Shown: piece by piece, positions 63,539-64,000 of the stretch
How positions within the stretch are numbered: the first letter of the stretch is position 1
Layout of the letters: each line of letters starts with the position of its first letter
Source: Cyclobacterium amurskyense
GTDB lineage: Bacteria; Bacteroidota; Bacteroidia; Cytophagales; Cyclobacteriaceae
Assembly (NCBI RefSeq): GCF_001050135.1
Contig: NZ_CP012040.1
Span: 5,163,001-5,227,000, forward strand
Length of the DNA stretch: 64,000 bases
Reading direction: 5' to 3'
Notes under the pieces: model-generated
Told to the model about the DNA's origin: nothing
Database searches by the model: none
What the model saw: only the letters and a program-made list of their open reading frames with translations
Made by a program: the position numbers and the translations under genes

Positions 63539-64000
63539 AATGACAGAAACTGATGAAGATTAATCAAAAAGGAAGTTTTAAATTAAAGTCAATCTTATTA
63601 AACTTATGTCAATAAGTTGTTTTTCAGCATTTTATATTTACTACCCCTAATATGTTCCTTCAGGAATCAAACTAAATCTAATCAAAATTAACAATGGAAT
63701 AAACAATCCAATTGATAATAACCCAGCCAGTCTTAGCTTTGAGAATGTTGTAGATCACATGTAACAACATCCATATCTTATTAGAGAACAAAGATTACTG
63801 ACTTTAATATTTGTATAATAGGTTAACACCTACTTATAAGAAGATAAGAGATGGCTTGCTTAGTTTCCATTGAAAAAATTATCGTGGAATAAATACTATT
63901 GGCCTACAAGGTTTATAAATAGCAAAAAAAAAAGACCCAGACAATTAGCCTGGATCTTTTCAATTATATGTTCTTTACAATATTACCTTTCCAACCAATT
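63539..64000. other. Right-edge intergenic region
   Basis: No gene is visible in the last 462 bp. A terminator-like hairpin at 63924-63957, reading leftward, suggests that a minus-strand gene ends just beyond the window. Confidence 0.5.
63924..63957 (-). terminator. Terminator for a gene to the right
   Basis: On the minus strand AGATCCAGGC, AATTA-type loop and GTCTGGGTCT pair (two mismatch or wobble positions) and run into a tract of T residues (A tract at 63924-63933 on plus). It would end a minus-strand transcript entering from beyond 64000. Confidence 0.7.

Noticed and set aside
1..64000. CRISPR array, tRNA or rRNA genes
   Set aside because: No regular repeat-spacer pattern, no cas-like gene, and no cloverleaf or rRNA-like sequence was noticed in the gaps; a dedicated scan could still find a tRNA.

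Overview
The window looks like chromosomal DNA from a Bacteroidota bacterium, most likely order Cytophagales, family Cyclobacteriaceae. The evidence is an AT-rich base composition, many short signal peptides ending in AQ or a lipobox cysteine, almost no Shine-Dalgarno sites, TAnnTTTG-like promoter elements, and families typical of the group (CotH, lamin-tail lipoprotein, DUF4956, DUF2911, LytS/LytTR, PVC-type cytochrome proteins). No rRNA or tRNA gene, CRISPR array, prophage or intact insertion sequence was seen. The genus is an inference.

Layout. 0-4 kb: an MbtH-like protein at the left edge, an AI-2E-type permease, a small cytosolic protein and a serine hydrolase. 4-15 kb: a long plus-strand run with a TetR regulator, an outer-membrane barrel protein, a LolCDE-like ABC exporter with three permeases and a LolA-like protein, then an alpha-L-fucosidase and a NarL-type two-component pair. 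15-24 kb: a small triple-repeat secreted protein, an outer-membrane phospholipase A, a complete RND efflux operon and a DsrE-like protein. 24-29 kb: a CotH lipoprotein with a small secreted partner, then a decaying stretch with remnants of an SRPBCC protein, a MarC protein and a TolC protein around an intact LolA gene. 29-36 kb: a GxxExxY gene and a minus-strand set of periplasmic oxidation genes (two quinoprotein-type dehydrogenases with cytochrome c domains, DUF2911, amidohydrolase). 36-40 kb: a kinase/phosphatase pair and a three-gene toxin-antitoxin-SecB-like chaperone (TAC) operon. 40-46 kb: a lamin-tail lipoprotein, DUF4956, HlyD and TolC operon, then a PD-(D/E)XK nuclease-like gene. 46-56 kb: hydrolases, a CPBP protease, small membrane proteins and a purple-acid-phosphatase-like enzyme. 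56-64 kb: a LytS/LytTR pair, a 1064-residue SGNH/propeller/HEAT/cytochrome lipoprotein and a DASS transporter.

The most notable system is the TAC operon (38156..39637). Its third gene is clearly SecB-like. A perfect 17-bp palindrome lies just upstream of the toxin start. A 46-bp promoter-like module containing TCGTTTT-N5-AAAACGA lies further upstream and recurs, in the same orientation, immediately before the nuclease-like gene at 45118..45993. This raises the possibility of co-regulation of two defence-like loci.

Intergenic DNA is rich in dispersed structured repeats: a 216-229 bp MITE-like element with TTTAACCCG/CGGGTTAAA ends (two full copies, one fragment), a ~150 bp two-hairpin element in three copies with compensatory changes, AAATCCC..GGGATTT hairpins, the CTTCGACAGGCTCAG element, and a pair of 48-bp direct repeats near 53 kb.
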